Source: Gillisella vitis
Lineage (GTDB): Bacteria > Pseudomonadota > Alphaproteobacteria > Rhizobiales > Rhizobiaceae
NCBI GenBank assembly: GCA_009744235.1
Contig: WPHV01000009.1
Coordinates: forward strand, 1 to 64,000
Direction: 5' to 3'
Length of the DNA stretch: 64,000 nt
Under the pieces are notes generated by a model. That model saw nothing but the letters and a program-made list of their open reading frames with translations, was not told the DNA's origin and searched no databases. This document shows positions 28,218 to 37,796 of this stretch, in pieces. Position 1 is the first letter of the stretch. Each line of letters starts with the position of its first letter. The position numbers were made by a program, and so were the translations under genes.

Positions 28218-30890
28218 ATGTCCGGCGAGACGAAAACCACCTGTCCCTATTGCGGCGTCGGCTGCGGCGTGATTGCCAAGGTCGAGGACACCAAGGTTGA
28301 GGACAATGGTGCCGTCAGCATCAAGGGCGACCCGGATCATCCAGCCAATCTTGGCAGGCTCTGTTCCAAGGGCTCGGCGCTGGGTGAAACGCTCGATCTG
28401 GAGGGCCGGGCGCTCACTCCGACCGTGTACGGCGAGCGCCAGACCTGGGATATGGCGCTTGATCTCGTTGCCGAGAGGTTTTCCCGCAGCATTGCCGAGC
28501 ATGGGCCGGATTCGGTCGCCTTCTATCTCTCCGGCCAATTGCTGACAGAGGATTATTACGTCGCCAACAAGCTGATGAAAGGTTTTATCGGCTCGGCCAA
28601 TATCGATACCAATTCGCGTCTCTGCATGGCCTCTTCGGTCGCTGGCCATAAGCGGGCCTTCGGCTCCGATACCGTTCCCGGCACCTATCGTGACCTGGAA
28701 CTGGCCGATCTCATCGTGCTTGTCGGCTCCAATATGGGCTGGTGCCATCCGGTGCTCTATCAGCGGATTGCTGCGGAAAAGGCCAAGCGCCCCGGCCTGA
28801 AAGTGGTGGTGATCGATCCGCGGCGGACCGCGACCTCCGACATTGCCGATCTGCATCTGTCGATCCGCCCGGATGGCGATGTGGCGCTGTTCAACGGCTT
28901 GCTGGCGCATCTGGTCGAAAACGGCAGCATCGACCAATCCTATATTGCAACCCATACGAATGGCTTTGCGGAAGCATTTGCCGCGGCGGCCGGTCACTCG
29001 CTTGGCGATCTGATGGAGGCGACCGGCCTGCCCGCCATGCAGTTGCGGCAGTTTTTCCAGCTGTTTGCCGCAACGGAAAAAACCGTGACCTGCTATAGCC
29101 AGGGCGTCAACCAGTCCTCGCTTGGCACGGACAAAGTCAATGCGATCATCAATTGCCATCTGGCGACCGGACGGATCGGCAGGCCTGGCATGGGACCGTT
29201 TTCGCTAACCGGTCAGCCGAATGCCATGGGCGGACGCGAGGTCGGTGGCCTCGCCAACATGCTGGCCGCCCATATGGAGCTGGGCAATCCCACGGATCGG
29301 GATCGCGTGCAGCGGTTCTGGGCGGCGCCCACCATGGCCGAAAAACCCGGCCTGAAAGCCGTGGACATGTTTAAGGCGGTGGCTGATGGGCGGATCAAGG
29401 CGCTGTGGATCATGTCCACCAATCCTGTCGTTTCCATGCCCGATGCCGATGCCGTCAAGGCGGCGATTGCCGCCTGCCCCTTCGTTGTCGTTTCCGACAT
29501 GCAGGCCGATACCGATACGGCAAAGCTGGCGCATGTGCTGCTGCCAGCCGCTGGCTGGGGCGAAAAATCCGGCACCGTCACCAATTCCGAACGGCGAATT
29601 TCCCGCCAGCGAACCTTCAAACCAGCCCCTGGCGAGGCCAGGGCAGACTGGTGGCAGATGGCCGAGGTTGGCCGCCGCATGGGCTTTGGCAGCGCCTTTG
29701 CCTATCAATCGCCCGCCGAGATCTTTGCCGAACATGCCGCGCTATCGGCTTTTGAAAACAACGGCACCCGCGATTTCGATATTAGCGCTTACGGCGCGAT
29801 CACTGATGCAGACTATCAGGCGCTTTCCCCCTTCCAATGGCCACAGAGACAGGGCGAGCCTGCGGGGGAAAGCCGGTTTTTCGCCAATGGCGGCTTTTAT
29901 CATCCCGATGGCAAGGCCCGTTTCATTGCCTGCGAAACCGCAATACCGGATAGGGCAAGTCAGGATTTCCCCCTCACCCTCAATACCGGGCGGGTGCGCG
30001 ATCATTGGCATACGATGACGCGGACGGCAAAAAGCGCGAGGCTATCGGCGCATCTGGCCGAACCCTTCGCGGAAATCCACCCGCTGGACGCCGCCAATCT
30101 CGGCATTGCCGATGCGGCCCTTGTGGAGATTTCCAGCAAGACCGGCAGCCGGGTGATCGTTCGTGCGCTTTTGACCAGCCGCCAAAGCCGTGGCGCCATT
30201 TTCGTGCCGATGCACTGGACCGGCGAAACAGCCTCACTGGCCCGCATCGATAGCCTCGTCCCCTCCCTGGTGGACCCGGTTTCGGGCCAGCCAGCGCTGA
30301 AACATGTCGCCGTTGCGGCAAAACCCTATGCGGCAAAGGCCTATGGTTTTGCCGTATCGGCTGATAAGCCGCAGGCGCTGGACGCATCCTATTGGGCTTT
30401 AGCCAAGGCCGAGCATGGCTGGCGGTTGGAACTGGCTTTCGAGCATGGCTGCGATTGGGAAAGCTGGGCTCGAGCAACGCTTGCCGTACCCACCACCGCA
30501 GAGATGATCGGCTATAGCGACCATGCCAGTGGCGATGTCCGACTTGCGTTTTTTGACGCAGGCAGGCTTTGCGCCGCGCTATTCATGGCGAGCCAACCGG
30601 TTGCGGTGTCGCGCAATTGGGCCAGCGCCCGGCTTGACGACGACTTTACCGACCGCCGTACCCGTCTGGCGCTGATTGCCGGGCGGCCCGGCGCCGGCCA
30701 GATCGATCCGGGGGCGATTGTCTGTTCGTGTTTCTCGATCGGGATCAACCAGATCACCAATGCTGTCAGGGGCGGCTGCTGCACGGTCGAAGCCGTCGGT
30801 AAGAGCCTGTCTGCTGGAACCAATTGCGGCTCCTGCCGCGCCGAAATCAGGAGGATTATCGATGCCGTTCAAATCCTTGCCGCAGAATAA
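28218..30890 (+). CDS. nasA: assimilatory nitrate reductase catalytic subunit NasA
   Basis: Molybdopterin enzyme of 890 aa reducing nitrate to nitrite in the cytoplasm. The N-terminal [4Fe-4S] motif is TCPYCGVGCGV with a fourth Cys in RLCSKGS; molybdopterin-binding blocks include TNSRLCMASSVAGHKRAFG and TGQPNAMGGREVGGLA. The last 60 residues add a BFD-like [2Fe-2S] domain (VCSCFSIGINQ...GTNCGSCRAEI), as in Klebsiella-type NasA, so it can take electrons directly. An ATG at 28218 with GGAG is preferred to the GTG at 28209. The 3' end overlaps cysG by 29 bp. Confidence 0.95.
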   Translation: MSGETKTTCPYCGVGCGVIAKVEDTKVEDNGAVSIKGDPDHPANLGRLCSKGSALGETLDLEGRALTPTVYGERQTWDMALDLVAERFSRSIAEHGPDSVAFYLSGQLLTEDYYVANKLMKGFIGSANIDTNSRLCMASSVAGHKRAFGSDTVPGTYRDLELADLIVLVGSNMGWCHPVLYQRIAAEKAKRPGLKVVVIDPRRTATSDIADLHLSIRPDGDVALFNGLLAHLVENGSIDQSYIATHTNGFAEAFAAAAGHSLGDLMEATGLPAMQLRQFFQLFAATEKTVTCYSQGVNQSSLGTDKVNAIINCHLATGRIGRPGMGPFSLTGQPNAMGGREVGGLANMLAAHMELGNPTDRDRVQRFWAAPTMAEKPGLKAVDMFKAVADGRIKALWIMSTNPVVSMPDADAVKAAIAACPFVVVSDMQADTDTAKLAHVLLPAAGWGEKSGTVTNSERRISRQRTFKPAPGEARADWWQMAEVGRRMGFGSAFAYQSPAEIFAEHAALSAFENNGTRDFDISAYGAITDADYQALSPFQWPQRQGEPAGESRFFANGGFYHPDGKARFIACETAIPDRASQDFPLTLNTGRVRDHWHTMTRTAKSARLSAHLAEPFAEIHPLDAANLGIADAALVEISSKTGSRVIVRALLTSRQSRGAIFVPMHWTGETASLARIDSLVPSLVDPVSGQPALKHVAVAAKPYAAKAYGFAVSADKPQALDASYWALAKAEHGWRLELAFEHGCDWESWARATLAVPTTAEMIGYSDHASGDVRLAFFDAGRLCAALFMASQPVAVSRNWASARLDDDFTDRRTRLALIAGRPGAGQIDPGAIVCSCFSIGINQITNAVRGGCCTVEAVGKSLSAGTNCGSCRAEIRRIIDAVQILAAE

Positions 30891-32343
30891 CTCCCGCCGC
30901 CCGGAACGGGTCGCACCGCTTTCCAAACTGCCGGTTTTCTGGGCGCTGGAGGGCAAGCGGGTCATCGTCGCCGGTGGTTCGGAAGGGGCAGCCTGGAAGG
31001 CGGAATTACTGGCTGCCTGCGGCGCTGATGTCGAGGTGTTCTGCGCCGAGGACGAATTGTCCGATACCTTCCGCACCCTCCTTGAAGAGCATGACCGCAT
31101 GGTCCTTCATCCCCATTGCTGGCATATCGGCATTTTTGAAAACGCCGCTTTGGCGCTTGCCGATTGCGAGACGGAGGACGAGGCCAAGGCATTCTATTGC
31201 GCGGCAAAAGCGGCGGGCGTGCCGGTCAATGTCATCGACAAGCCCGCCTATTGCCAATTCCAGTTCGGCTCCATCGTCAACCGCTCGCCGGTCGTGGTGG
31301 CGATTTCCACCGATGGCGCAGCACCAATCCTCGGGCAGGCTATCCGGCGGCGGATTGAAACCCTGCTACCACCGGCGCTGAAACCATGGGCAGAACTGGC
31401 ACAAGCGATCCGTGGCCGGATCAATGAAAAGCTGGCGCCGGGCGCACCGCGCCGCACCTTCTGGGAACGGTTCGTGGACCGCGCCTTTGCCGGCAATGCA
31501 CCGCCGCAGGACAATGAGGCGGACTTGCTGCTGAACGAGGCGGGCAGGCTCGCAAACGCCCCGGCACTTGGGCGGGTCACACTGGTCGGCGCGGGGCCGG
31601 GCGATGCGGAATTATTGACCTTGAAAGCCGTGCGGGCACTGCAAGCCGCCGATGTCATTCTGTTTGACGATCTGGTCTCCGCTGACGTTCTCGAACTTGC
31701 CCGCCGTGAAGCCAAACGCATGCTGGTTGGCAAGCGTGGCGGGCGGGAAAGCTGCAAGCAGGACGATATCAACGACATGATGGTGCGGTTTGCCAAGGCT
31801 GGAAAGCGGGTGGTGCGGCTGAAATCCGGCGATCCGATGATTTTCGGACGGGCAGGCGAGGAAATCACCCGGCTGGCAAATGAGGGTATTGCCGTGGATA
31901 TCGTACCTGGCATTACCTCGGCCAGCGCCATGGCGGCGGCACTTGGTATTTCACTCACCCACCGCGATCACGCTCAGTCGCTGCGGCTGGTGACCGGCCA
32001 CTCCCGGCACGGCGACCTGCCGGAAAGCCTCAACTGGTGCGATATGGCCGATCCATCCGTCACAACGATCTTCTATATGGGCGGTCGGATGGCAGGCCGG
32101 ATTGCCGAAAATCTCATGGCGGCGGGCATGGCTTCCGACACGCAAGCGGTGGCGATGACCTCAATCAGCCGTGCGCAACAGACAAGCTGGCGTGGAACGG
32201 TCGGGGATCTCGCCGATGCAGTCACCACACTTGGCGTCAGCAACCCAATTCTCATCGGCGTCGGCGCGGCCTTTGCCCAGTCAGGCACAACAACGCAGTC
32301 TGCTTTGCCCGAACAGGCAGAACAGCAATTGACGGCTTCTTGA
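30862..32343 (+). CDS. cysG: sirohaem synthase CysG (fused dehydrogenase/ferrochelatase and methyltransferase)
   Basis: Makes sirohaem for NirB from uroporphyrinogen III. A 493-residue fusion: residues about 15-215 form the precorrin-2 dehydrogenase/ferrochelatase part (GKRVIVAGGSEGAAWKAELL), and about 230-470 form the SUMT methyltransferase (VTLVGAGPGDAELLTLKA, KSGDPMIFGRAGEE, VVPGITSASA with IVP in this protein). The start at 30862 has a perfect AGGAGG and overlaps nasA by 29 bp, so the long upstream frame to 30676 is rejected. Last gene of the nitrate operon. Confidence 0.94.
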   Translation: MPFKSLPQNNSRRPERVAPLSKLPVFWALEGKRVIVAGGSEGAAWKAELLAACGADVEVFCAEDELSDTFRTLLEEHDRMVLHPHCWHIGIFENAALALADCETEDEAKAFYCAAKAAGVPVNVIDKPAYCQFQFGSIVNRSPVVVAISTDGAAPILGQAIRRRIETLLPPALKPWAELAQAIRGRINEKLAPGAPRRTFWERFVDRAFAGNAPPQDNEADLLLNEAGRLANAPALGRVTLVGAGPGDAELLTLKAVRALQAADVILFDDLVSADVLELARREAKRMLVGKRGGRESCKQDDINDMMVRFAKAGKRVVRLKSGDPMIFGRAGEEITRLANEGIAVDIVPGITSASAMAAALGISLTHRDHAQSLRLVTGHSRHGDLPESLNWCDMADPSVTTIFYMGGRMAGRIAENLMAAGMASDTQAVAMTSISRAQQTSWRGTVGDLADAVTTLGVSNPILIGVGAAFAQSGTTTQSALPEQAEQQLTAS

Positions 32344-32364
32344 AAGAAATATCTTCCAAAAACG

Positions 32365-32521
32365 AAAAGCCTGCCGCGGGAGGAGGTGCAGCAGGCTTTT
32401 CGAAAAGAACCGAATGACGACTGGGAGGAGGAGTGCCGTCATTCCCACGGGCTGCTCTGGGAGGAGGAGAGGCTGGCCCGGTATATCGAAGCTTTGCGGG
32501 AGGAGGATGCATCGCTTCGAT
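32365..32521 (-). ncRNA. tandem anti-Shine-Dalgarno hairpin RNA (alpha-r14/cuckoo-like)
   Basis: Four consecutive hairpins, each showing CCTCCTCCC in the loop on the minus strand: 32485-32521 (arms ATCGAAGC/GCTTCGAT), 32448-32480 (CGGGC/GCCCG), 32412-32444 (GAATGACG/CGTCATTC) and 32365-32400 (AAAAGCCTGC/GCAGGCTTTT). The last has a 10-bp perfect stem followed on the minus strand by TCGTTTTTGG and serves as a terminator. CCUCCUCCC loops are the hallmark of alphaproteobacterial alpha-r14 (NfeR1) and cuckoo/CcsR sRNAs, which pair with ribosome-binding sites. Whether this is one RNA or several processed ones is open. It lies between cysG and the SulP gene. Confidence 0.75.
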
Positions 32522-32647
32522 GAAAAGAGTTATACCTGATTTTCGCACATTTTCGAGGCAGTTTTTCGCACGCCAGCCATGCGCTATGCGCGTAGCGAAT
32601 TGCTCATCCGTCCCTCATCTGAATTCCCTCGTCAATCACGACTCGTA

Positions 32648-34129
32648 TCAATGCCCACCCGCGCTGAGAACGGCTTGCGGATCGCGATGCAAGGCAAAAC
32701 GGTCCATCATATGGGCGCTGGCAACATTCAGCCCCTTCACATCCACCACAGCGCCCTTGGCGCGGAACTTCAGCACCACCTTGTCGAGGGCGCCAACCGC
32801 GGTAATGTCCCAGAAATGCGCCTGGGTAACGTCGATGGTGATGGATTTCACATCGTCATCAAAATCGAAGGCGGCGATAAAGGCTTCGGAGGACGCAAAG
32901 AAAATCTGCCCATCCACGCGGTACAGCCTTGAGCCATCGACATGATCTTCGGCTTTGACATGCACCATCCGCGCCACTTTACCGGCAAAGAACACGCCCG
33001 ATAGCAGCACGCCGACCAGCACGCCTTTCGACAGGTCATGGGTGGCAACAACAGTCACGACGGTTGCCAGCATGACCAGCGACGAGGATGGAGGGTTGGT
33101 ACGCAGGTCGATGATCGACCGCCAGGAAAACGTGCCGATCGACACCATGATCATGATCGCCACCAGGGCGGCCATGGGAACCACCCGCAGGATGTCGTCC
33201 AGCACAAGCAGCAGCACCAGAAGAAAGCCACCGGCCATGAAGGTCGAAAGACGCCCTCGCCCACCCGATGAAATATTGATCACCGATTGGCCGATCATCG
33301 CGCAGCCACCCATGCCGCCGAACAGGCCGGAAGCGATATTGCTTGCTCCCTGGCCGATGCATTCCTGGCTCTTGTTGCTTTGCGTATCCGTCATGTCATC
33401 GACGATCTGGGCCGTCAGCAGCGATTCCAACAATCCAACGGCGGCAAGCGCGATGGAATAAGGAAAAATAATCTGCAACGTCTCGAAGGTCAGCGGCACC
33501 TGCGGCCATCCGAACAATGGCAGGCTGGACGGCAATTCGCCGAGATCGCTGACGCTGCGGACATCCCATCCGAACCACCAGGTCGCAGCCGTCAGCACGG
33601 CGATTGCCACCAGCGGCGACGGCACCGCCTTGGTCAGACGCGGGAAGAGATAGATGATGGCAAGCGCCACACCGATCATCGCGAAAGTCGATGGTGGGCG
33701 GCCAAGCAATTCCGGCAATTGCGCCATAAAGATCAGGATCGCCAGGGCATTGACGAAGCCCGTCATCACCGAACGCGACACGAAGCGCATCAAACGCCCG
33801 AGCTTCAGGAAGCCCGCCAGAATTTGCAACAGGCCCATCAGCACGGTTGCGGCAAACAGATATTGAATACCGTGGTCCTTGACCAATCCACCGATCAACA
33901 CTGCGGTTGCGGCAGTGGCAGCGGAAATCATGCCGGGGCGCCCACCGCAGATGGCGGATACACAGGCGATGATAACCGAGGCAAACAGCCCGATCTTCGG
34001 ATCGACCCCGGCAATCACCGAGAAGCCGATGGCTTCAGGAATAAGCGCAAGGGCCACAACAATGCCCGACAGGACATCGCCACGGATATTCGAGAACCAG
34101 TCTCGCTGGTATCGTTCAAGTTTTTTCAT
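32648..34129 (-). CDS. SulP family anion transporter with STAS domain
   Basis: Inner-membrane anion permease of 493 aa. It has 10-12 hydrophobic segments starting [20 protein letters not shown], the conserved SulP core [25 protein letters not shown] region, and a C-terminal STAS domain (about residues 400-480; [37 protein letters not shown]). The substrate may be sulfate, bicarbonate or another anion; the QECIGQG-type core resembles the bicarbonate/sulfate branch but does not decide it. Convergent with the nitrate operon across the sRNA array, so not part of it. Confidence 0.87.
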   Translation of the reverse strand: MKKLERYQRDWFSNIRGDVLSGIVVALALIPEAIGFSVIAGVDPKIGLFASVIIACVSAICGGRPGMISAATAATAVLIGGLVKDHGIQYLFAATVLMGLLQILAGFLKLGRLMRFVSRSVMTGFVNALAILIFMAQLPELLGRPPSTFAMIGVALAIIYLFPRLTKAVPSPLVAIAVLTAATWWFGWDVRSVSDLGELPSSLPLFGWPQVPLTFETLQIIFPYSIALAAVGLLESLLTAQIVDDMTDTQSNKSQECIGQGASNIASGLFGGMGGCAMIGQSVINISSGGRGRLSTFMAGGFLLVLLLVLDDILRVVPMAALVAIMIMVSIGTFSWRSIIDLRTNPPSSSLVMLATVVTVVATHDLSKGVLVGVLLSGVFFAGKVARMVHVKAEDHVDGSRLYRVDGQIFFASSEAFIAAFDFDDDVKSITIDVTQAHFWDITAVGALDKVVLKFRAKGAVVDVKGLNVASAHMMDRFALHRDPQAVLSAGGH

Positions 34130-34345
34130 GGAAATTGTTTCGCAACGGGGAAGATTTTCAAAAACGCTCAGAGCTAACCGAATAAACGGATCATCACGTT
34201 TCAGAAATGTCGTGCGTTGTCTGGCGGATCGGCGGCCAGAATAGCCACCCGGAATTTCACCGGGTCCGGGGTTAATGGCCTTTCTATAGGCAGAAAGCAG
34301 CGGTTTTGCAATCCCGTACCCGCCTTGGTTTGAAAGACGGAGAGG

Positions 34346-35683
34346 TTAGAAACTCGCAACCTTGCCCCAGGCGGAGTGAGCCAGCCGCTCGGGCCGATAG
34401 TCTTTGGGATCGACAATCGGTTCGGAACCGGTGATGATATCGGCGATCAAATGCCCTGCCCCCGGCCCAATGCCAAAACCATGGCCACTGAAGCCGGCAG
34501 CCAGAATAAAGCCCGGCAGGGATGGAATCTCGCCGATGGCGGGCACGCCATCCGGGGTACTGTCGATATAGCCAGCCCAACTGGCCGAAATCTTTGCACC
34601 AGCCAAAGCAGGCAGCAATTCACCAGCCCGGCGATAGGTTTCGGCGATCAGTTTGCGATCCGGTATCGGATCGAGAATACGGTTGCGCTCCATGGGGGTG
34701 ATCTTGTCCAGCGCCCATTTCGCCAGCGTCTCATGGCCATTGCGCAGACCTTCGATCGTCCCCGGCTTCAGGCTTCTCCACCGCCGCTGGAACATCGGCA
34801 GAAAGGCCTTGCCATAGCGGATCTGCTGGGGGGTCAGATCGACGCTGGCACGACCGCTGATCGCCATGGTATAGCCGCCATCGCCCCGTCGGGTCACCGA
34901 CACCCGTGCCGTATGCAGGGCGTCCGGCAGAGTTCCGGCTCCTAGTCCCTCAAGAGGACCGACAGACAGAATGGAGGATCGGATGGAGGCCTGCGGAAAG
35001 CGAATATTCAACTGATTGCAGAAGGACGACGCCCAGGCGCCGCCCGCCATCACCACCGTTCCCGTGCGGATCGTCCCCTTTTCCGTCACCACCGCACTGA
35101 CGCGGCCAGCCTCGGTTTCCAACCCACGGGCCGCGCAATGCTGCATGACGGTTCCGCCAAATTTCATCACGCCACGGGCAATGACCGGTGCAGCCCGCTC
35201 CGGGACAGCGATGCCATCGCTGGGCGAAAAGACCCCGCCGAGCCAGGGCTTGTGCGTCGCGCTACCTTTTTCGGCGGCTTCTTTTGCCGAAAGCACATGG
35301 GTCGTGACGCCGACCGTTTTGGCAAAGTCACGCCATTTGGCCCAGGTGGCGATTTCCGCCTCGCTATTGCTCAGGTAAAGCAGGCCGCAACGGCGAAACC
35401 CGACATCCTCGCCAATGTCACTGGCAAAACTTTCCCACAGATCGAGGCTTTTGGTCGCGATCGGCAATTCGCGGGCATCGCGGTTCTGCTGGCGGCACCA
35501 GCCCCAATTGCGGCTGGACTGCTCCGCCCCGATCAGCCCCTTTTCCAACAGCACGACCTTGACGCCGCGCTTTGCCAGAAAATAGGCGGTACATGTCCCG
35601 ACGATACCGCCGCCAATCACCACGACATCAGCCGCCTCAGGCAAAGTGGTGTGGGTCTCGATTCGCAACAGGGGTACACGCAT
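34346..35683 (-). CDS. DadA-like FAD-dependent amine/amino acid oxidoreductase
   Basis: A 445-residue DAO-family flavoprotein. FAD motif VVVIGGGIVGTCTAYFLAKRG is at residues about 20-42, followed by EQSSRNWGWCRQQNRDA, and the C-terminal FAD-contacting block FILAAGFSGHGFGIGPGAG. This variant with NWGWCRQQ is common in rhizobial amino acid or opine-type oxidases of unknown specificity. It is divergent from an Lrp/AsnC gene, with an Lrp-type palindrome between them, which suggests an amino-acid-like substrate. D-amino acid dehydrogenase is one option. Confidence 0.82.
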   Translation of the reverse strand: MRVPLLRIETHTTLPEAADVVVIGGGIVGTCTAYFLAKRGVKVVLLEKGLIGAEQSSRNWGWCRQQNRDARELPIATKSLDLWESFASDIGEDVGFRRCGLLYLSNSEAEIATWAKWRDFAKTVGVTTHVLSAKEAAEKGSATHKPWLGGVFSPSDGIAVPERAAPVIARGVMKFGGTVMQHCAARGLETEAGRVSAVVTEKGTIRTGTVVMAGGAWASSFCNQLNIRFPQASIRSSILSVGPLEGLGAGTLPDALHTARVSVTRRGDGGYTMAISGRASVDLTPQQIRYGKAFLPMFQRRWRSLKPGTIEGLRNGHETLAKWALDKITPMERNRILDPIPDRKLIAETYRRAGELLPALAGAKISASWAGYIDSTPDGVPAIGEIPSLPGFILAAGFSGHGFGIGPGAGHLIADIITGSEPIVDPKDYRPERLAHSAWGKVASF

Positions 35684-35864
35684 GAAAAGCTCCTTGATTG
35701 CCGATCATCATAAGCATTTCCATCAGTGAAAAGCACCGCGATTGCCCCAAATTCAGCATTTCCTTCCGTTTTTGGAAACGCAAACAATCCCTGTGTTGCA
35801 TAAGGTTTTTCAAAGCCTTCCAGCTTGCTTTCCTGATGATGACGGCTTGCACTTTGGCTTTCGA

Positions 35865-35877
35865 AGCATAATATGCT
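35865..35877. promoter_or_regulatory. Lrp-type operator palindrome
   Basis: AGCATA-A-TATGCT is a perfect dyad; in 15-base context it agrees at 13 positions with the E. coli Lrp consensus as I recall it. It lies about 46 bp upstream of the Lrp gene start and in the divergent oxidoreductase promoter region. Confidence 0.5.
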
Positions 35878-35922
35878 GGCACACAGGCTTCAGGAAAAAC
35901 GGGCATCAGGGGAAACAGCAGC

Positions 35923-36399
35923 GTGAAGCTCGACAGGATCGACATCAAGATTCTCTATGAATTGCAAAAGAACGGCCGGATCACCAATGTGGAACTGGCC
36001 GAATTGGTCAATCTGTCGCCCAGCCCCTGCCTGATGCGGGTGAAGAAGCTTCAGGCAGATGGCTATATCGAAGGCTATTCCGCCCAGATCAATGTCAGCA
36101 AGCTTGGCCAGACGCTAACTGTGTTTACCGAAATCACCTTGAAGAACCACAGGCAGATCGATTTTGCCCGCTTTCTGGCAGCCGTCGAAAAAGTTGACCA
36201 GGTGATCGAATGTCACCTGGTCTCCGGCGGCTATGATTACATGCTGAAATTCGTCACATCAGGGATTGGCGAATATCAGTCGATCATGGAAAGGCTGACC
36301 GACATGGATATCGGCATCGACAAATATTTCAGCTTCGTGGTGCTGAAATCACCGATCGTCAAATCGCATATGCCTCTGACCAGCCTGTTTCCGATGTAG
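35923..36399 (+). CDS. Lrp/AsnC family transcriptional regulator
   Basis: A 158-residue regulator. The N-terminal helix-turn-helix (KLDRIDIKILYELQKNGRIT, NVELAELVNLSPSPCLMRVK) is followed by the RAM/ligand domain (VIECHLVSGGYDYMLKFV). The start is GTG at 35923, 10 bases after AGGGG. It is divergent from the FAD oxidoreductase and convergent with the amidase gene (7 bp apart). By family, it should sense an amino acid and control the oxidoreductase. Confidence 0.92.
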   Translation: MKLDRIDIKILYELQKNGRITNVELAELVNLSPSPCLMRVKKLQADGYIEGYSAQINVSKLGQTLTVFTEITLKNHRQIDFARFLAAVEKVDQVIECHLVSGGYDYMLKFVTSGIGEYQSIMERLTDMDIGIDKYFSFVVLKSPIVKSHMPLTSLFPM

Positions 36400-36405
36400 G
36401 CTTAT

Positions 36406-37770
36406 TTAGCCGCAAACCACCGCTTCCACCGAAAGCGCCAGACCAAGCAGGGCCTCATCGGACCCTGCAGGCCCGGAGACTTGCAGGCCAACAGGCATAT
36501 TGGCTTCACCCGTTCCGCATGGCAGCGAAACCGCGCACCAGTCGAGGAAATTGCCGAGCATCGTGTTGCGCAATGTCTTGCCGTTGGTTGCCACGAACAG
36601 GTCATCGTCAGCCACAAGCGGCGCGGTCAGCGGTGCGACATGCGCGACGGTTGGCGTCAGGATGAATTCATCCGTGCCGATCTGGCCGGTAAATTCCGCA
36701 ATCAATTGGTCACGCCGGTCGATAAGCTCGACATAGCTGGAAAGGCTGATGTTTTCGCCCAGCAGCGCCCGTGTGGCGACGCGGTGGTCCATGCGGGCCG
36801 CCTCCGGTCCATGCAGACGGTGGCGATGCAGCACATAGGCTTCCGCTGTTACCAGCGGACCATGCTTGGCGAGAATATCGAGGATCTGCTGCATGATCGG
36901 GAAGGCCTGGCGGCGCACCACGGCACCCGCCTGCTCCAGGCGGCGTATCGCAGCCTCAAATGCTTGAACCACACCATCCTCGGCACCGTCGAAAAACACT
37001 GTTTCCGGCACAACGAACCGGCGTCCGGCCAAGGCGGTGCGGGTCACCTGCGGCTGCGTCAGCCCGCGCATGGCAGCATCCACCCAAACCGCATCCTGCA
37101 CGGTGCGGCAGAGCGGCCCAAGGGAATCGAGACTTTTCGAGAGCGGAAAGACGCCACGCATGGAATAGCGGCCACGGGTCGCCTTATAGCCGACAATACC
37201 ATTGAAGGCGGAGGGAATGCGGACAGATCCGCCCGTATCCGTCCCGATCGACACCGGCACCAGCGCGGAGGCAACGGCAACACCAGAGCCTGAGGACGAT
37301 CCGCCGGGAACCCGTACGTCACCCATGCTGTGCGGATTGCGCGGCGTGCCGTAATGCGGATTAACCCCAAGGCCGGAAAAGGCAAATTCGCTCATATTGA
37401 CATGACCGATGGACACCATCCCGGCACTTGCCAGAGCCTGGACGACATCCGCATCGCGCACTGCGGGGGGGTGATCACCCAGCACCACGGAGCCTGCGGT
37501 GGTGGTTATTCCCTTAAGATCGAAAAGGTCCTTCCAGGCAATCGGTATCCCGTCCAAAGGGCCAAGCGAGCAACCGGCCCGGATGCGCGATGCCGAAGCC
37601 TGGGCCTCCTGCATCGCCCGCTCCGGCGTTAGCCGGGTGAAAATTGTTTGATCCGCATGATCCCGGATGGCTGCCAACGTCTGATGAGCCAGATCCTGCG
37701 GATCGAGCCCGCCGGACTGGATCAACACCGCAAGCTGGGCAATGCTTTTGCCTGACATGATTGGGGTCAT
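36406..37770 (-). CDS. amidase signature family hydrolase
   Basis: A 454-residue amidase with the Ser-cisSer-Lys machinery: Lys in GIPIAWKDLFD, the glycine/serine-rich loop VPGGSSSGSGVAVASALVP, and the nucleophile serine in GTDTGGSVRIPSAFNG. The start at 37770 has AGGAG upstream. It is the last gene of the long minus-strand ABC/SDR/deacetylase cluster, 26 bp after the signal-less binding-protein gene, so it probably hydrolyses an amide derived from the imported compound. GatA is excluded: there is no gatB/gatC beside it, and the substrate region differs. Confidence 0.87.
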   Translation of the reverse strand: MTPIMSGKSIAQLAVLIQSGGLDPQDLAHQTLAAIRDHADQTIFTRLTPERAMQEAQASASRIRAGCSLGPLDGIPIAWKDLFDLKGITTTAGSVVLGDHPPAVRDADVVQALASAGMVSIGHVNMSEFAFSGLGVNPHYGTPRNPHSMGDVRVPGGSSSGSGVAVASALVPVSIGTDTGGSVRIPSAFNGIVGYKATRGRYSMRGVFPLSKSLDSLGPLCRTVQDAVWVDAAMRGLTQPQVTRTALAGRRFVVPETVFFDGAEDGVVQAFEAAIRRLEQAGAVVRRQAFPIMQQILDILAKHGPLVTAEAYVLHRHRLHGPEAARMDHRVATRALLGENISLSSYVELIDRRDQLIAEFTGQIGTDEFILTPTVAHVAPLTAPLVADDDLFVATNGKTLRNTMLGNFLDWCAVSLPCGTGEANMPVGLQVSGPAGSDEALLGLALSVEAVVCG

Positions 37771-37796
37771 CGGTTACTCCTTCAATCAATAGAATA

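Noticed and set aside
36406..37770. GatA subunit of Asp/Glu-tRNA amidotransferase
   Set aside because: No gatB or gatC nearby and located in a catabolic cluster.
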